Shown here: piece by piece, positions 16,946 through 24,867 of the stretch
Layout of the letters: each line of letters begins with the position of its first letter
How positions within the stretch are numbered: the stretch's first letter is position 1
NCBI GenBank assembly: GCA_903888485.1
Contig: CAISTS010000078.1
Location: forward strand, 1 to 32,754
DNA length: 32,754 nt
Source: an uncultured bacterium
GTDB lineage: Bacteria; Pseudomonadota; Alphaproteobacteria; Rhodospirillales; Rhodospirillaceae
Reading direction: 5' to 3'
Translations under genes and position numbers: made by a program
Notes under the pieces: generated by a model
The model's database searches: none
What the model saw: the letters and a program-made list of their open reading frames with translations, nothing else
Told to the model about the DNA's origin: nothing

Positions 16946-17449
16946 ATGCGGCATGCACTCCCTTCGGCTTACCGGCCTCACGGTGTCTCGCACGACATCG
17001 TCATCCCCGATATAGCATCGACTTCCGAAGCGCTGTGGGTCCCGCAAGCCGAGGGCGTCGCCTTTCTGCCGCTGTGCCTTTCGCCCACGCAGGGCTATTA
17101 CGTCAACCTGCTCCGGGTCAGGAAGAGCGGTGTACTGTCCTGCCATCGGCATTCAGGGACCGTGCATGCGCACGTCCTCAAGGGCCGCTGGTACTACAAG
17201 GAACACGATTGGGAAGCGGCCCAAGGCTCATACATCATGGAGCCACCCGGCGAGACCCATACCCTCATCGTCCCGCCCGACGTTGATGAAATGGTGACGT
17301 GGTTCCACGTCACGGGCGGGTATACCTATCTGGACGAGAAGGGCCAGATCACTGGCATTGAAGACGTCTTCACGAAGCTGGAACGTGCCCGTCAGCATTA
17401 TGCCGATTCCCAAGGCGCCCGCGCGCACCTGGAGCGGATCATCCGTTGA
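16946..17449 (+). CDS. Cupin dioxygenase, 2,4'-dihydroxyacetophenone dioxygenase family
   Basis: This 167-residue protein resembles 2,4'-dihydroxyacetophenone dioxygenase-type cupins, which cleave the side chain of an aromatic ketone. The metal site is visible: His67 and His69 in LSCHRHSG, His74 in GTVHAHVL (where classical cupins have Glu), and His105 in PPGETHTLIV. The 2,4'-DHAP family has just this His-rich pattern with Fe(II). The closing FHVTGGYTYLDEKG is also typical. No aromatic-degradation genes flank it; it stands alone between tatC and serS, each about 30-95 bp away. The family is well supported, the true substrate is not. Confidence 0.8.
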   Translation: MRHALPSAYRPHGVSHDIVIPDIASTSEALWVPQAEGVAFLPLCLSPTQGYYVNLLRVRKSGVLSCHRHSGTVHAHVLKGRWYYKEHDWEAAQGSYIMEPPGETHTLIVPPDVDEMVTWFHVTGGYTYLDEKGQITGIEDVFTKLERARQHYADSQGARAHLERIIR

Positions 17450-17486
17450 CCCACTTGAGTTTGGGGCATGGCCGTGCCCTCTACTC

Positions 17487-17515
17487 TGGACGGAACAGAC
17501 GCGCGACTTTATAAG
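17487..17515 (+). promoter_or_regulatory. Possible sigma70-type promoter of serS
   Basis: TGGACG (17487-17492), a 17-base spacer and TATAAG (17510-17515) resemble -35 and -10 boxes, placed about 30 bases before the serS ATG. The match is by eye only, and the alphaproteobacterial consensus is loose. Confidence 0.35.
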
Positions 17516-17544
17516 CCTGGGCAACACAACTAGGCCTTAAACCC

Positions 17545-18834
17545 ATGCTCGATCTCAAATGGATCCGGGAAAACCCCCAGGCGCTCGATGCGGCGCTGGC
17601 GCGGCGCGGCGCGGCGCCCGCCGCCGAGGCTGTGCTCGATCTCGACAAGCGGCACCGCGGCGTCACCACCGAGCTGCAGGCGCTGCAAGGCTGGCGCAAC
17701 GATGTCTCCAAGCAGATCGGTCAGGTCAAAGGCAAGGGTGGCGACGCCCAGCCGCTGATGGACGAAGTGGCCGCCATCAAGACCAATATGACCGAGCTCG
17801 AAGAGGAGGAGAAACGTCTCGGCGAGCAGGTGCGGGGGCTGTTGCTGACCATCCCAAATATCCTGCATGCGAGCGTGCCCGAAGGGCGCGACGAAACCGC
17901 CAACGTCGAAGTGCGCAAATGGGGCACGCCGCGCGCGTTCAACTTCGCGCCCAAGGAGCACGGCGACATTGGCGCGGCCCTGGGCCTGATGGATTTCGAC
18001 CAAGCGGCAGTGATGTCGGGCGCGCGCTTCGTTGTGCTGAAAGGCGCGCTCGCGCGTCTCGAACGCGCTTTGGCGCAGTTCATGCTCGACACCCACACGG
18101 GCGAGAACGGCTATACCGAAGTCAATCCGCCGCTCCTCGTGCGCGACACCGCGTTGTTGGGCACCGGTCAGCTGCCGAAGTTCGGTGACGATCTGTTCCA
18201 GACGACAGCGGGGCACTATCTGATCCCGACGTCGGAAGTCTCGCTCACCAATTTGGCCGCCGAACGCATCCTCGACGGCGCACAGTTGCCGCTGCGTATG
18301 ACCGCCTTCACGCCCTGTTTCCGTTCCGAAGCCGGCGCGGCGGGCAAGGACACCAAGGGCATGATCCGCAACCATCAGTTCGAGAAGGTCGAGCTGGTGA
18401 GCATCACCACGCCCGAGGAGTCAGAGGCCGAACTCGAGCGCATGACCAAATGCGCCGAAGGCATCTTGCAGAAACTTGAACTGCCGCACCGTGTTTTGGC
18501 GCTGTGCGCCGGCGACGTAGGCTTTGGTTCAAACCGCACATACGATCTCGAAGTGTGGCTGCCGGGGCAAAACACCTTCCGCGAAATCTCCTCCTGCTCG
18601 AACACCGGCGAGTTTCAAGCGCGGCGCATGAACGCGCGCTTCCGCCCGGCCGGCGAGACCAAGGGCACGCGCTTCGTGCACACCCTGAACGGCTCGGGCT
18701 TGGCCGTGGGCCGCACGCTGGTCGCCGTTCTCGAGAACTACCAGGAGCAGGACGGCACGGTGCGCATTCCGGCGGTGCTGAAGCCCTACATGGGCGGCAT
18801 TGAAGTGCTGACGCCCGCGGCGAAGATCCTCTAG
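17545..18834 (+). CDS. serS: Seryl-tRNA synthetase
   Basis: This 429-residue class II synthetase charges tRNA-Ser and tRNA-Sec. An N-terminal coiled-coil arm (about residues 30-105, rich in Lys, Glu and Leu) reaches for the tRNA long variable arm. The catalytic core shows motif 2 [21 protein letters not shown] and motif 3 [19 protein letters not shown]. The length is standard. It is followed 4 bp later by surE, so the two are probably co-transcribed. A possible promoter lies just upstream. Confidence 0.97.
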   Translation: MLDLKWIRENPQALDAALARRGAAPAAEAVLDLDKRHRGVTTELQALQGWRNDVSKQIGQVKGKGGDAQPLMDEVAAIKTNMTELEEEEKRLGEQVRGLLLTIPNILHASVPEGRDETANVEVRKWGTPRAFNFAPKEHGDIGAALGLMDFDQAAVMSGARFVVLKGALARLERALAQFMLDTHTGENGYTEVNPPLLVRDTALLGTGQLPKFGDDLFQTTAGHYLIPTSEVSLTNLAAERILDGAQLPLRMTAFTPCFRSEAGAAGKDTKGMIRNHQFEKVELVSITTPEESEAELERMTKCAEGILQKLELPHRVLALCAGDVGFGSNRTYDLEVWLPGQNTFREISSCSNTGEFQARRMNARFRPAGETKGTRFVHTLNGSGLAVGRTLVAVLENYQEQDGTVRIPAVLKPYMGGIEVLTPAAKIL

Positions 18835-18838
18835 CCCC

Positions 18839-19624
18839 GTGTTCGCAGCGCTCAAAGACTTTTCCAACATCCGTATCCTGCTGTCGAACGACGACGGTGT
18901 GCATGCGCATGGCCTCACGGTTCTGGAAAAGATCGCGCGCACGCTATCCGACGATGTTTGGGTGGTCGCGCCGTCACGGGAACGCAGCGGGGCCGGGCAC
19001 TCGCTGACCATCCACGATCCCTTGCGGCCCATCGAGCGCGGGCCGAAACGCTACTCGGTCAGTGGCACGCCCACCGATGCGGTGATGGTGGCCATCAACT
19101 ACATCATGAAGGACAACCCGCCCGACCTCGTGCTTTCGGGCGTCAATCACGGCGGCAACCTGGGCGAAGACGTCCACTATTCGGGCACGGTGGCCGCGGC
19201 CATGGAAGGCGTGCTGCTGGGCGTGCGTTCCATTGCGCTGTCGCAGGTTTGGGCCGACGAGGGTAAGATTTCGTGGGACACGGCGCTGCGCTATGGGCCC
19301 GAGGTGATCCGGCGCGTCTGCGCCGTAGGCTGGGGCAAGAACGTGCTGATGAACGTCAACTTCCCCGACCTTTTGCCGGATGCAGTAAAGGGCGTGCGCC
19401 TGGCGACCCAAGGCAAGCACAAGCTGGGCGATGACTATCTTCTGCGCCACGATCCGCGCGGCCGGCCGTATCTATGGATCGGCGCCAAACGCGCCTCCGA
19501 CGGCTCCGTGCCCGGAACCGACTTGCGCGCCGTTTACGATGGTTTCGTCGCGGTGACGCCGCTCAGCGTCGATCTTACGCATGCGCCGACCCTGGCGGCG
19601 TTGGCTGAAGTTTTTCCGAGTTAG
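18839..19624 (+). CDS. surE: 5'/3'-nucleotidase SurE
   Basis: This 261-residue survival protein dephosphorylates nucleoside monophosphates and short RNAs. The metal site motif ILLSNDDGVHAHGL begins near residue 12, with VVAPSRERSGAGHSLT, SGTPTDAV and SGVNHGGNLGEDVHYSGTVAAAMEG following as expected. A GTG start 4 bp after serS adds about 10 residues to the usual N terminus; an internal start is possible. It belongs to the classic surE-pcm-nlpD stress/repair cluster, here with two small reading frames inserted between surE and pcm. Confidence 0.95.
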   Translation: MFAALKDFSNIRILLSNDDGVHAHGLTVLEKIARTLSDDVWVVAPSRERSGAGHSLTIHDPLRPIERGPKRYSVSGTPTDAVMVAINYIMKDNPPDLVLSGVNHGGNLGEDVHYSGTVAAAMEGVLLGVRSIALSQVWADEGKISWDTALRYGPEVIRRVCAVGWGKNVLMNVNFPDLLPDAVKGVRLATQGKHKLGDDYLLRHDPRGRPYLWIGAKRASDGSVPGTDLRAVYDGFVAVTPLSVDLTHAPTLAALAEVFPS

Positions 19625-19627
19625 GGA

Positions 19628-19819
19628 TTAAGCCCGGCTCGACTCGATGACTGAGCGGGTGAGGCGCAAGGTCGCGAGGGTCATGCGCCGCGTTTCTGCG
19701 ACAATTTTCTGGGATAGATCGCGCTCGACCTGGGCTGCGGCGACCGCGTCGCGGCGGCGGCGCTCGCCCATGGGCAGAGGTGTTTCGTCAGAAAGGTTCG
19801 CCGGGTAACGGTCGGCCAT
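19628..19819 (-). CDS. Small hypothetical protein
   Basis: This 63-residue charged protein has no membrane segment or cysteine. The second half (AAAQVERDLSQKIVAETRRMTLATLRLTRSV, written in parts) would form a helix with alternating Arg and Leu/Ile. I do not recognise a family. It lies on the minus strand directly facing surE, with a 3-bp gap, and has no good ribosome site before its ATG, so its reality is uncertain. Amino-acid composition looks protein-like rather than like a GC-rich shadow frame. Confidence 0.35.
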   Translation of the reverse strand: MADRYPANLSDETPLPMGERRRRDAVAAAQVERDLSQKIVAETRRMTLATLRLTRSVIESSRA

Positions 19820-20002
19820 GGCCGGGCTCGCGCAGGGTGCCGTCTTACGCGACGTTCATGTCCGCGTCGGACGTGCTGTGGCGGCGTTACATCAGTAAGT
19901 CCAACCGCCTGATTTGGCTGACGAATTGAGGACCTTTGCGACTATACCGCGCCGGGCGCGGCTGGAGATTACATGGAGCCGCAGAAAAAAAAGGAAGAAC
20001 AA

Positions 20003-20173
20003 ATGGGCGCCACAGATTATGCCGCGATGGCGGATGACATGCGCCGCTTGGCGGGTTTGGTGGCCGGCCTCGCGGCCCAGCAGGCCTGTGATGCTTTGGC
20101 GGCTCAGTATGAGGAGCTTGCACGCGGCGTTCCGCCGCACCGTTTGAGCAACGCCGCCCAGCCGAAACATTAG
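20003..20173 (+). CDS. Small hypothetical protein
   Basis: This 56-residue protein (starting MGATDYAAMADDMRRL) has an Ala-rich helical middle and a basic Pro-containing tail. A clear ribosome site (AAGGAAG) sits 6 bases before the ATG, just downstream of an eight-A run at 19985-19992. An in-frame ATG 30 bases earlier adds a Lys-rich lead but would place the ribosome site inside the gene, so I reject it. Between 19820 and 20002 I see no gene. It precedes pcm on the same strand. The function is unknown; the helix AAMADDMRRLAGLVAGLAAQ may mediate protein contacts. Confidence 0.5.
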   Translation: MGATDYAAMADDMRRLAGLVAGLAAQQACDALAAQYEELARGVPPHRLSNAAQPKH

Positions 20174-20241
20174 ATTCTCCTGGCACGCGCAATGTGGGAA
20201 AAGGGGTTGTAACGTTCCCTCGCGCGCCGCACGTTCCCCCT

Positions 20242-20895
20242 GTGAGCATTGAAAGCCGAAAAATCCGTCTCGTCATGGACCTGCGCAATGCGGGCGTGAC
20301 GGACACGCGCGTGCTGGCGGCCATTGAGCGGGTCCCGCGCGAGCATTTCGTCGAAGAGGCATTCCTCGACCAGGCCTATGCCAACCAGGCGCTGCCCATC
20401 AATTGCGGCCAGACCATCAGCCAGCCGTTGGTCGTGGGTCTCATGACCCAGGCGCTCGAACTCGGGGAGCGCCACAAAATGCTCGAGGTTGGAACCGGCT
20501 CCGGCTATCAGACTGCGATCCTCGCCAAGCTCGCGCGCCGGGTCTACACCATCGAGCGCCACCGCGATTTGCTCATGAGCGCCGAACAGCGCTTTCAAGC
20601 CCTGGGACTTCATAATATCACCACAATGGTGGGCGACGGATATAAGGGCTGGCCGGCTCAGGCGCCCTTCGACCGCATTCTCGTGACCGCGGCGGCGCGC
20701 GTGGTGCCCTCCGATCTGGTCGCGCAGCTATCGGACGAGGGCGGCATCATGGTTCTACCGGTGGGGGACGTTGCGGGTTTGCACCAGGAAGTGATTCGCG
20801 TGCGCAAAGAGGGCAAGCAGTTCAAGAGCGAGCGCATGTTCCCCGTGCGCTTCGTGCCGCTGGTGCAGGGCATTCCGCCGGAGAGCCGCGCATGA
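20242..20895 (+). CDS. pcm: Protein-L-isoaspartate O-methyltransferase
   Basis: This 217-residue repair enzyme methylates isoaspartyl residues in aged proteins with SAM. The N-terminal RKIRLVMDLRNAGVTD and ERVPREHFV match the family. The SAM motif LEVGTGSGYQTAILAKL and the YTIERHRDL acidic end follow, and the C-terminal RFVPLVQG is also typical. The GTG at 20242 gives the usual length; a GTG at 20194 would add 16 residues and also lacks a ribosome site. Its stop overlaps the next gene in an ATGA junction, the normal coupling to the nlpD-like gene. Confidence 0.93.
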   Translation: MSIESRKIRLVMDLRNAGVTDTRVLAAIERVPREHFVEEAFLDQAYANQALPINCGQTISQPLVVGLMTQALELGERHKMLEVGTGSGYQTAILAKLARRVYTIERHRDLLMSAEQRFQALGLHNITTMVGDGYKGWPAQAPFDRILVTAAARVVPSDLVAQLSDEGGIMVLPVGDVAGLHQEVIRVRKEGKQFKSERMFPVRFVPLVQGIPPESRA

Positions 20896-21998
20896 TTTCC
20901 CGTATTGTGACGATTGCAGCCGCGCTGCTGCTGTCCGCCTGTGCGCCGGAGTTCAATCCGCCGCCAGACTACAAAGGCGGCTTCCTCTGGGAGTCCGACA
21001 AAAGCCGCACCGTCACCGTTGCACCCGGCGACACGCTGGCCACGATCTCGCGGCGCTACGATGCGCCGTCGCAGGTGATCATCGCCCGCAATGGTTTGAC
21101 CGCGCCCTATGCGCTCACCCCGGGACAGGAATTAATTCTCGATCCCACGCGTTCGCATAAGGTCGTCGCGGGCGATACGCTCTCGCAGCTGGCTGTCACC
21201 TACGGCGTCGAGATGCGCCTGATCGCGGCGGCCAATAACCTGTCATCGCCCTATGTGATTCGCGTTGGGCAGGACCTGTGGATCCCCGATCCATTCTCCG
21301 CTGCCGCCGCGCCCGTGGGTCCGGTTGTGGCCGAACTCGCGCCGCCGCCGCCCGTCGCCGCGCTGGCGCGCGCGCCGCGCAGCGCGATCCGTACGGAGAG
21401 TCTCGCGCCGGTGCAGGGTCCGCCGATCGGCGCAACCGACCTGCCGCCGGCGCAGCCAGCGCCAACGGCCCCAGCACCCGTTGTTTCCACTCCGCCAGAG
21501 CAACCCTTGACGCCGCCGCCCGTCGCGAGTGCACCGCCATCGACGCCGGTCGTTCAGCCCGAAGAGGAGGTCGCGGTCGCGGTGCCGCCGCAGCCGCTCA
21601 CCGAACCCGCAGCGCGTGCTGGCGCGCGCTTCTCCTGGCCGCTGCGCGGGCGGCTGGTCGCGAACTTCGGCGCGGCGGGCAAGGGCCTGCACAACGACGG
21701 CATCAACATCGCAGCACCGACCGGCACACAAGTGCGCGCCGCCGACAACGGCGTCGTGGCTTATGCGGGCAACGAGCTGAAGGGTTTCGGCAACCTCTTG
21801 CTCATCAAGCATGCTGATGGTTGGACCACGGCTTACGCGCACAACGAGAAGCTGCTCGTCAAACGCGGCGATGTTGTCCAGCAGGGACAGGTCATTGCTG
21901 CCGTGGGCCATACCGGTAACGTAGATGCGCCGCAACTCCACTTCGAAGTGCGCAAAGGCACGCAAGCGGTGAACCCGCTGGAGTATCTCGCCCAGTAA
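20892..21998 (+). CDS. NlpD/DipM-like LysM-M23 lipoprotein, probably non-catalytic
   Basis: This 368-residue outer-membrane lipoprotein has lipobox LSAC (Cys17), two LysM peptidoglycan-binding domains (about 39-82 and 88-131; GDTLATISRRY and GDTLSQLAVTYG), a long Pro/Ala linker, and a C-terminal M23 (LytM) domain from about residue 265. In active M23 peptidases the zinc site begins HxxxD. Here the same place reads HNDGIN, with Asn where the metal-binding Asp should be, although the later AYAHNEK and LHFEVRK histidines remain. NlpD in E. coli is a non-catalytic amidase activator, and this one probably is too. It follows pcm with a 4-bp overlap, matching the surE-pcm-nlpD order. Confidence 0.92.
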   Translation: MISRIVTIAAALLLSACAPEFNPPPDYKGGFLWESDKSRTVTVAPGDTLATISRRYDAPSQVIIARNGLTAPYALTPGQELILDPTRSHKVVAGDTLSQLAVTYGVEMRLIAAANNLSSPYVIRVGQDLWIPDPFSAAAAPVGPVVAELAPPPPVAALARAPRSAIRTESLAPVQGPPIGATDLPPAQPAPTAPAPVVSTPPEQPLTPPPVASAPPSTPVVQPEEEVAVAVPPQPLTEPAARAGARFSWPLRGRLVANFGAAGKGLHNDGINIAAPTGTQVRAADNGVVAYAGNELKGFGNLLLIKHADGWTTAYAHNEKLLVKRGDVVQQGQVIAAVGHTGNVDAPQLHFEVRKGTQAVNPLEYLAQ

Positions 21999-22029
21999 CG
22001 AGCATCGCACGTGTGCGAACCTTACGTCT

Positions 22030-22050
22030 GTGATGTGTACGGAACATCAC
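22030..22050. repeat. Short inverted repeat upstream of the DUF1236-like gene
   Basis: GTGATGT (22030-22036), a 7-base spacer and ACATCAC (22044-22050) form a perfect dyad between the nlpD-like gene and the DUF1236-like gene. There is no T run, so it is more like an operator than a terminator. A second dyad, TCGCAC-GT-GTGCGA, lies just before it at 22005-22018. Confidence 0.4.
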
Positions 22051-22140
22051 CATTGCCATCACGTTTTGGACTCAACCACGGTGCGGCAAAGCCGCGCTGA
22101 GGTGGGCAAGTTCGCCTTCAAAACGTAAAAGGAGTTTTCA

Positions 22141-22479
22141 ATGAATAAGTCACTCATCTCCGCGTTCGTCGCGGCGACCATGCTTTCGGGCACCGCTTTC
22201 GCGCAAGGCGCGATCACGACCAGCACGTATAAATGGACCGACGCGGACGGCAACCTGATCCGTGAATACACCGAGACCAAGCAGTACAAAGACGTCGACG
22301 TCGCGGATTTCGATGCGAAGGTTGGCGTAGCGCTGCCATCGTCGGTGACGACGACGTACGAACTGCCGGCGACCATCAAGGTCGATAAACCGGATCACTA
22401 TCGATATGTGATCATCAACGACAAGCCGGTAATCATCGAGAAGGACAACCGCAAGGTCATCCACGTCTTCACGCCTTAA
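22141..22479 (+). CDS. Exported DUF1236-like protein
   Basis: This is a 112-residue protein with signal peptide (1-21, cleavage after AFA). The mature part ends YRYVIINDKPVIIEKDNRKVIHVF, the pattern of DUF1236 domains, which are common in alphaproteobacteria and of unknown function. The strong ribosome site AAAAGGAG sits 6 bases before the ATG, which suggests high expression. It has no cysteines. A perfect inverted repeat follows 5 bp after the stop. It may share a transcript with the small cysteine protein downstream, if that hairpin does not terminate. Confidence 0.72.
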   Translation: MNKSLISAFVAATMLSGTAFAQGAITTSTYKWTDADGNLIREYTETKQYKDVDVADFDAKVGVALPSSVTTTYELPATIKVDKPDHYRYVIINDKPVIIEKDNRKVIHVFTP

Positions 22480-22484
22480 CGGTT

Positions 22485-22528
22485 ATTGGTACCAGGTACG
22501 TATTTTTGCGTACCTGGTACCAATTTTT
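22485..22528 (+). terminator. 16-bp inverted repeat with T run (terminator or REP-like element)
   Basis: ATTGGTACCAGGTACG (22485-22500), an 8-base loop and its exact reverse complement (22509-22524) are followed by a T run to 22528. It begins 5 bp after the stop of the DUF1236-like gene and ends 14 bp before the next ATG. It can act as a rho-independent terminator. The perfect arms also recall dispersed palindromic repeats seen in other genomes, but only one copy is in this window. Confidence 0.55.
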
Positions 22529-22542
22529 GCGATAATGCGCTT

Positions 22543-22857
22543 ATGCAGCGCGCGCTTCTGCTCAGTCTATTGATGCTGCCGGGTGTGGCTTTCGGGGCTT
22601 GTCCGAAGGGCACTGCGGAAGTGGTCGACGCCAGCGGCCTGCCCAACTGCATCAGTGTCACGCCGAAGGAATCGCCCAAGGCACCGAGCTTGGAGACGTG
22701 TCCCGTGGGCTCCGTGCGCTATTCCCATTTTAACGGTAAAACCGTCTGCAGGAATGTGGGCAGCGGCCAGGAAATCATGAATTTCCAGGTGAGCTGTCCC
22801 CTCGGCACATTCCCGACAACGGACGTGAGCGGGACGAGGGTATGCCAGAAGCGCTAA
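22543..22857 (+). CDS. Small exported protein with three cysteine-bracketed repeats
   Basis: This 104-residue protein has a signal peptide (1-18, cleavage near AFG-A). The mature chain holds exactly six cysteines, arranged as three copies of C-P-x-G-[ST]-x6-[SN]-G-x3-C, each 17 residues long, at 20-36, 53-69 and 85-101. Each could close as one disulfide loop in the periplasm. I do not recognise the family. The ATG at 22543 is preferred over an upstream in-frame GTG-like start because it begins a proper signal peptide. A 16-bp inverted repeat lies just upstream, so an independent promoter is not obvious; readthrough from the DUF1236-like gene is possible. Confidence 0.7.
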   Translation: MQRALLLSLLMLPGVAFGACPKGTAEVVDASGLPNCISVTPKESPKAPSLETCPVGSVRYSHFNGKTVCRNVGSGQEIMNFQVSCPLGTFPTTDVSGTRVCQKR

Positions 22858-22865
22858 GCAGCGGT

Positions 22866-23381
22866 TTAAGCGTTATTCCGAATCTCGAAAATCACATGCG
22901 GCACATGGGCGCTGATCGCGCGATTAAAGGTGCCCGGGCGGAGGACGCCTCCGATTTTCTCCATGGCGCGGCGCGAGCGCAGGTTTGTTTCGCCTACCCA
23001 GAAGATCACGGTCTCAACAAACGTGAAGGCGTGAGCCAACATGAGACGCTTGATCTCGGCGTTGGTCTTGCCGCCCCAAAAGGCGCGGGTGAGGAACGTC
23101 CAGCCGATCTCGATCTCGCTGAGGGCGGGATCGTAGCCGTGATAACGGCTCGAGCCGATGAGGGCGCCGCTCGCGTGATCGATGAAAGCGAAGGCCATCT
23201 GCGAGGCGAGCGCTGTATCGAAGAACGCCCGGAATACCGGCTCTTGGTAGCGGTCAGAGGCCGGGTGCAGTTTCCAGATCTCGGGGTCGGACGCGGCCTC
23301 GAACATCCCCGGCCAGTCATCGGCGCGTAGTGGTCTGATGATTACGCTGTCGCCGGTGAGGGTGGGCTGAAAGTCGGGCAT
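22866..23381 (-). CDS. GNAT-family N-acetyltransferase (RimJ/RimL-like)
   Basis: This 171-residue acetyltransferase starts MPDFQPTLTGDSVIIRPLRADDW, the usual lead of RimJ/RimL-like GNATs. It continues with FAFIDHASGALIGSSRYHGYDPALSEIEIGWTFLTRAFWG, which holds the central beta strands and the acetyl-CoA site, and ends with ETNLRSRRAMEKIGG (the family signature NxRSxxAMEKIG). The ATG at 23381 has AAGG five bases upstream; the longer open frame would overlap the next gene. The substrate (protein N terminus, small amine or antibiotic) cannot be told. It is convergent with the cysteine-repeat protein and co-directional with the two genes upstream. Confidence 0.88.
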   Translation of the reverse strand: MPDFQPTLTGDSVIIRPLRADDWPGMFEAASDPEIWKLHPASDRYQEPVFRAFFDTALASQMAFAFIDHASGALIGSSRYHGYDPALSEIEIGWTFLTRAFWGGKTNAEIKRLMLAHAFTFVETVIFWVGETNLRSRRAMEKIGGVLRPGTFNRAISAHVPHVIFEIRNNA

Positions 23382-23386
23382 GAGCC

Positions 23387-23812
23387 TTAGTTCGGGATCG
23401 ACTGCGCGTACCTCAGAAACCTGTCCCAGTGCTGCTTCCAGTCCGCATTGCCTTCGCACCATCCGATGGTGAGTGTGTACGTATCGCTTCCGACGGCGTT
23501 GCCGATGTGCAGGAAAAGCTTGTCTTTGTATTCCGGCTTATCGAGTGAGAGGATCCAGAAATTCGCGTTGTTTTGCAGATTCGCGCCGCCGCTGTCGGTG
23601 TAACGGTAGCCGTACTGTTGCGCGAAAGCGCGCAGGCCGTTGAAGAAATTTCCGGTTTGTGAGGGCTGTATCTGCGCTTGAGCCGTGGTGGACCGCTTAG
23701 CTTCGCGTACGCCGCATACAGAAGCAGGCGCTGCGGCCTGTGCGGTAGTGGCGAACGGTAAAGCCGCAATCGCGGCGAGAGCAAAAATCAATCGGGTGTG
23801 TCTTCTGAACAT
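23387..23812 (-). CDS. Exported hypothetical protein
   Basis: This 141-residue protein has a basic, hydrophobic signal peptide (about 1-26, ending AQA). The mature part has two cysteines, Cys33 and one in IGWCEGN, that may form a disulfide. It contains FFNGLRAFAQQYGYRY, NFWILSLDKPEYKDKLFLHIGN and a C-terminal aromatic tail. I do not recognise a family. It ends 5 bp before the GNAT gene and starts 16 bp after the DUF815-type ATPase on the same strand, so the three probably form an operon. Confidence 0.65.
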   Translation of the reverse strand: MFRRHTRLIFALAAIAALPFATTAQAAAPASVCGVREAKRSTTAQAQIQPSQTGNFFNGLRAFAQQYGYRYTDSGGANLQNNANFWILSLDKPEYKDKLFLHIGNAVGSDTYTLTIGWCEGNADWKQHWDRFLRYAQSIPN

Positions 23813-23828
23813 CGTGACGGGGCCACGG

Positions 23829-24776
23829 CTACATATTTGTCAAATCGATCTTCACCTTGAGATCACCGGCGAGCGCCTGGATGAGCTGCCAGGCGACACG
23901 GCCCGAGCGCGCGCCGCGGGTCATGGACCACTCGATGGCTTTGGCGCGCAAGTCGTCCGCCTTGATCGGCAGCTTGAAGGCCTCGGCATAGCTCTGCGCG
24001 ATGGCAAGGAACGTGTCCTGATCGAGGTTGTGGAATCCGAGCCACAGGCCGAAGCGGTCGGAGAGGGAAACCTTCTCCTCGGTGACTTCGGAGGCGTGAA
24101 TGGCGGTGGCGCGTTCGTTCTCGATCATGTCGCGCGACATCAGGTGGCGACGGTTGGACGTGGCGTAGAACACCACGTTCACCGGACGGCCTTCGAGGCC
24201 GCCTTCGAGCACGGCTTTCAGCGCCTTGTAGCTCTGGTCTTCTCCTTCGAACGAAAGATCGTCGCAGAAGAGCACGCACTGACGCGGCGACTCGCGAAGC
24301 TTGGCCAAGAGGCGCGGCAGGCTCGAAATGTCCTCGCGGTGGATCTCGACCAGCGCCAGGCGCTTGTTGCCGGTGCGGCCGTGGTTGATCTCGGCCTGGA
24401 CGGCCTTGACCAGGGAGCTTTTGCCGGCGCCGCGCGCCCCCCAGAGGAGGGCGTTGTTGGCCGGAAAGCCGTCGGCGTGCTGCTGGGTGTTGTTGAGCAG
24501 GAGCTCCGCCTGGCGGTCGATGCCGCGCAGGAGGCGCATGGGTACCCGCGCGACCTGTTTCACCGGGGCGAGTGCGTCGGTTTCCGCGTGCCAGACGAAG
24601 GCGTCGGCCGCGGCCAAATCGACAGCAACGGGGGCGGCTGGGGCCTGGCGCTCGAGGGCGTCGGCGATGCGCTGTAACAGGGGCGCCAATGAATGCGTGG
24701 GCGCGTGGACCTGGCCGTTACCGGCAGGTTTCTTCGCGGCGGCTTTGGCGGGCTTTTTGACAGATTTTTTGGCCAT
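23829..24776 (-). CDS. DUF815-type AAA-like ATP-binding protein
   Basis: This is a 315-residue P-loop ATPase. Walker A GARGAGKSS is at 113-121, Walker B VLFCDDLSF at 168-176, and a sensor-like YATSNRRHL follows near residue 205. The N-terminal 20 residues are very rich in Lys and Ala, which suggests a nucleic-acid- or ribosome-binding tail. The combination matches the DUF815 family, whose role is unknown. In this window it starts the minus-strand group that includes the GNAT, and it is divergent from the yajC-secDF operon. Confidence 0.85.
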   Translation of the reverse strand: MAKKSVKKPAKAAAKKPAGNGQVHAPTHSLAPLLQRIADALERQAPAAPVAVDLAAADAFVWHAETDALAPVKQVARVPMRLLRGIDRQAELLLNNTQQHADGFPANNALLWGARGAGKSSLVKAVQAEINHGRTGNKRLALVEIHREDISSLPRLLAKLRESPRQCVLFCDDLSFEGEDQSYKALKAVLEGGLEGRPVNVVFYATSNRRHLMSRDMIENERATAIHASEVTEEKVSLSDRFGLWLGFHNLDQDTFLAIAQSYAEAFKLPIKADDLRAKAIEWSMTRGARSGRVAWQLIQALAGDLKVKIDLTNM

Positions 24777-24867
24777 GATGGTCGGGAAGCTAACAGATTG
24801 TCACAGCTTGCGAAACGGCCTGGGCATCCCTAGGTAGCAAAGAGCCTGGGGCGAGGGGTGAATACAT

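Noticed and set aside
17530..18375. A 281-codon minus-strand open frame opposite serS
   Set aside because: It lies within serS, and its product is an Arg/His-rich complement without motifs.
19887..20324. A 145-codon minus-strand open frame opposite the small gene and pcm start
   Set aside because: It overlaps the pcm coding region and has no ribosome site or family features; the + strand small gene has a better start.
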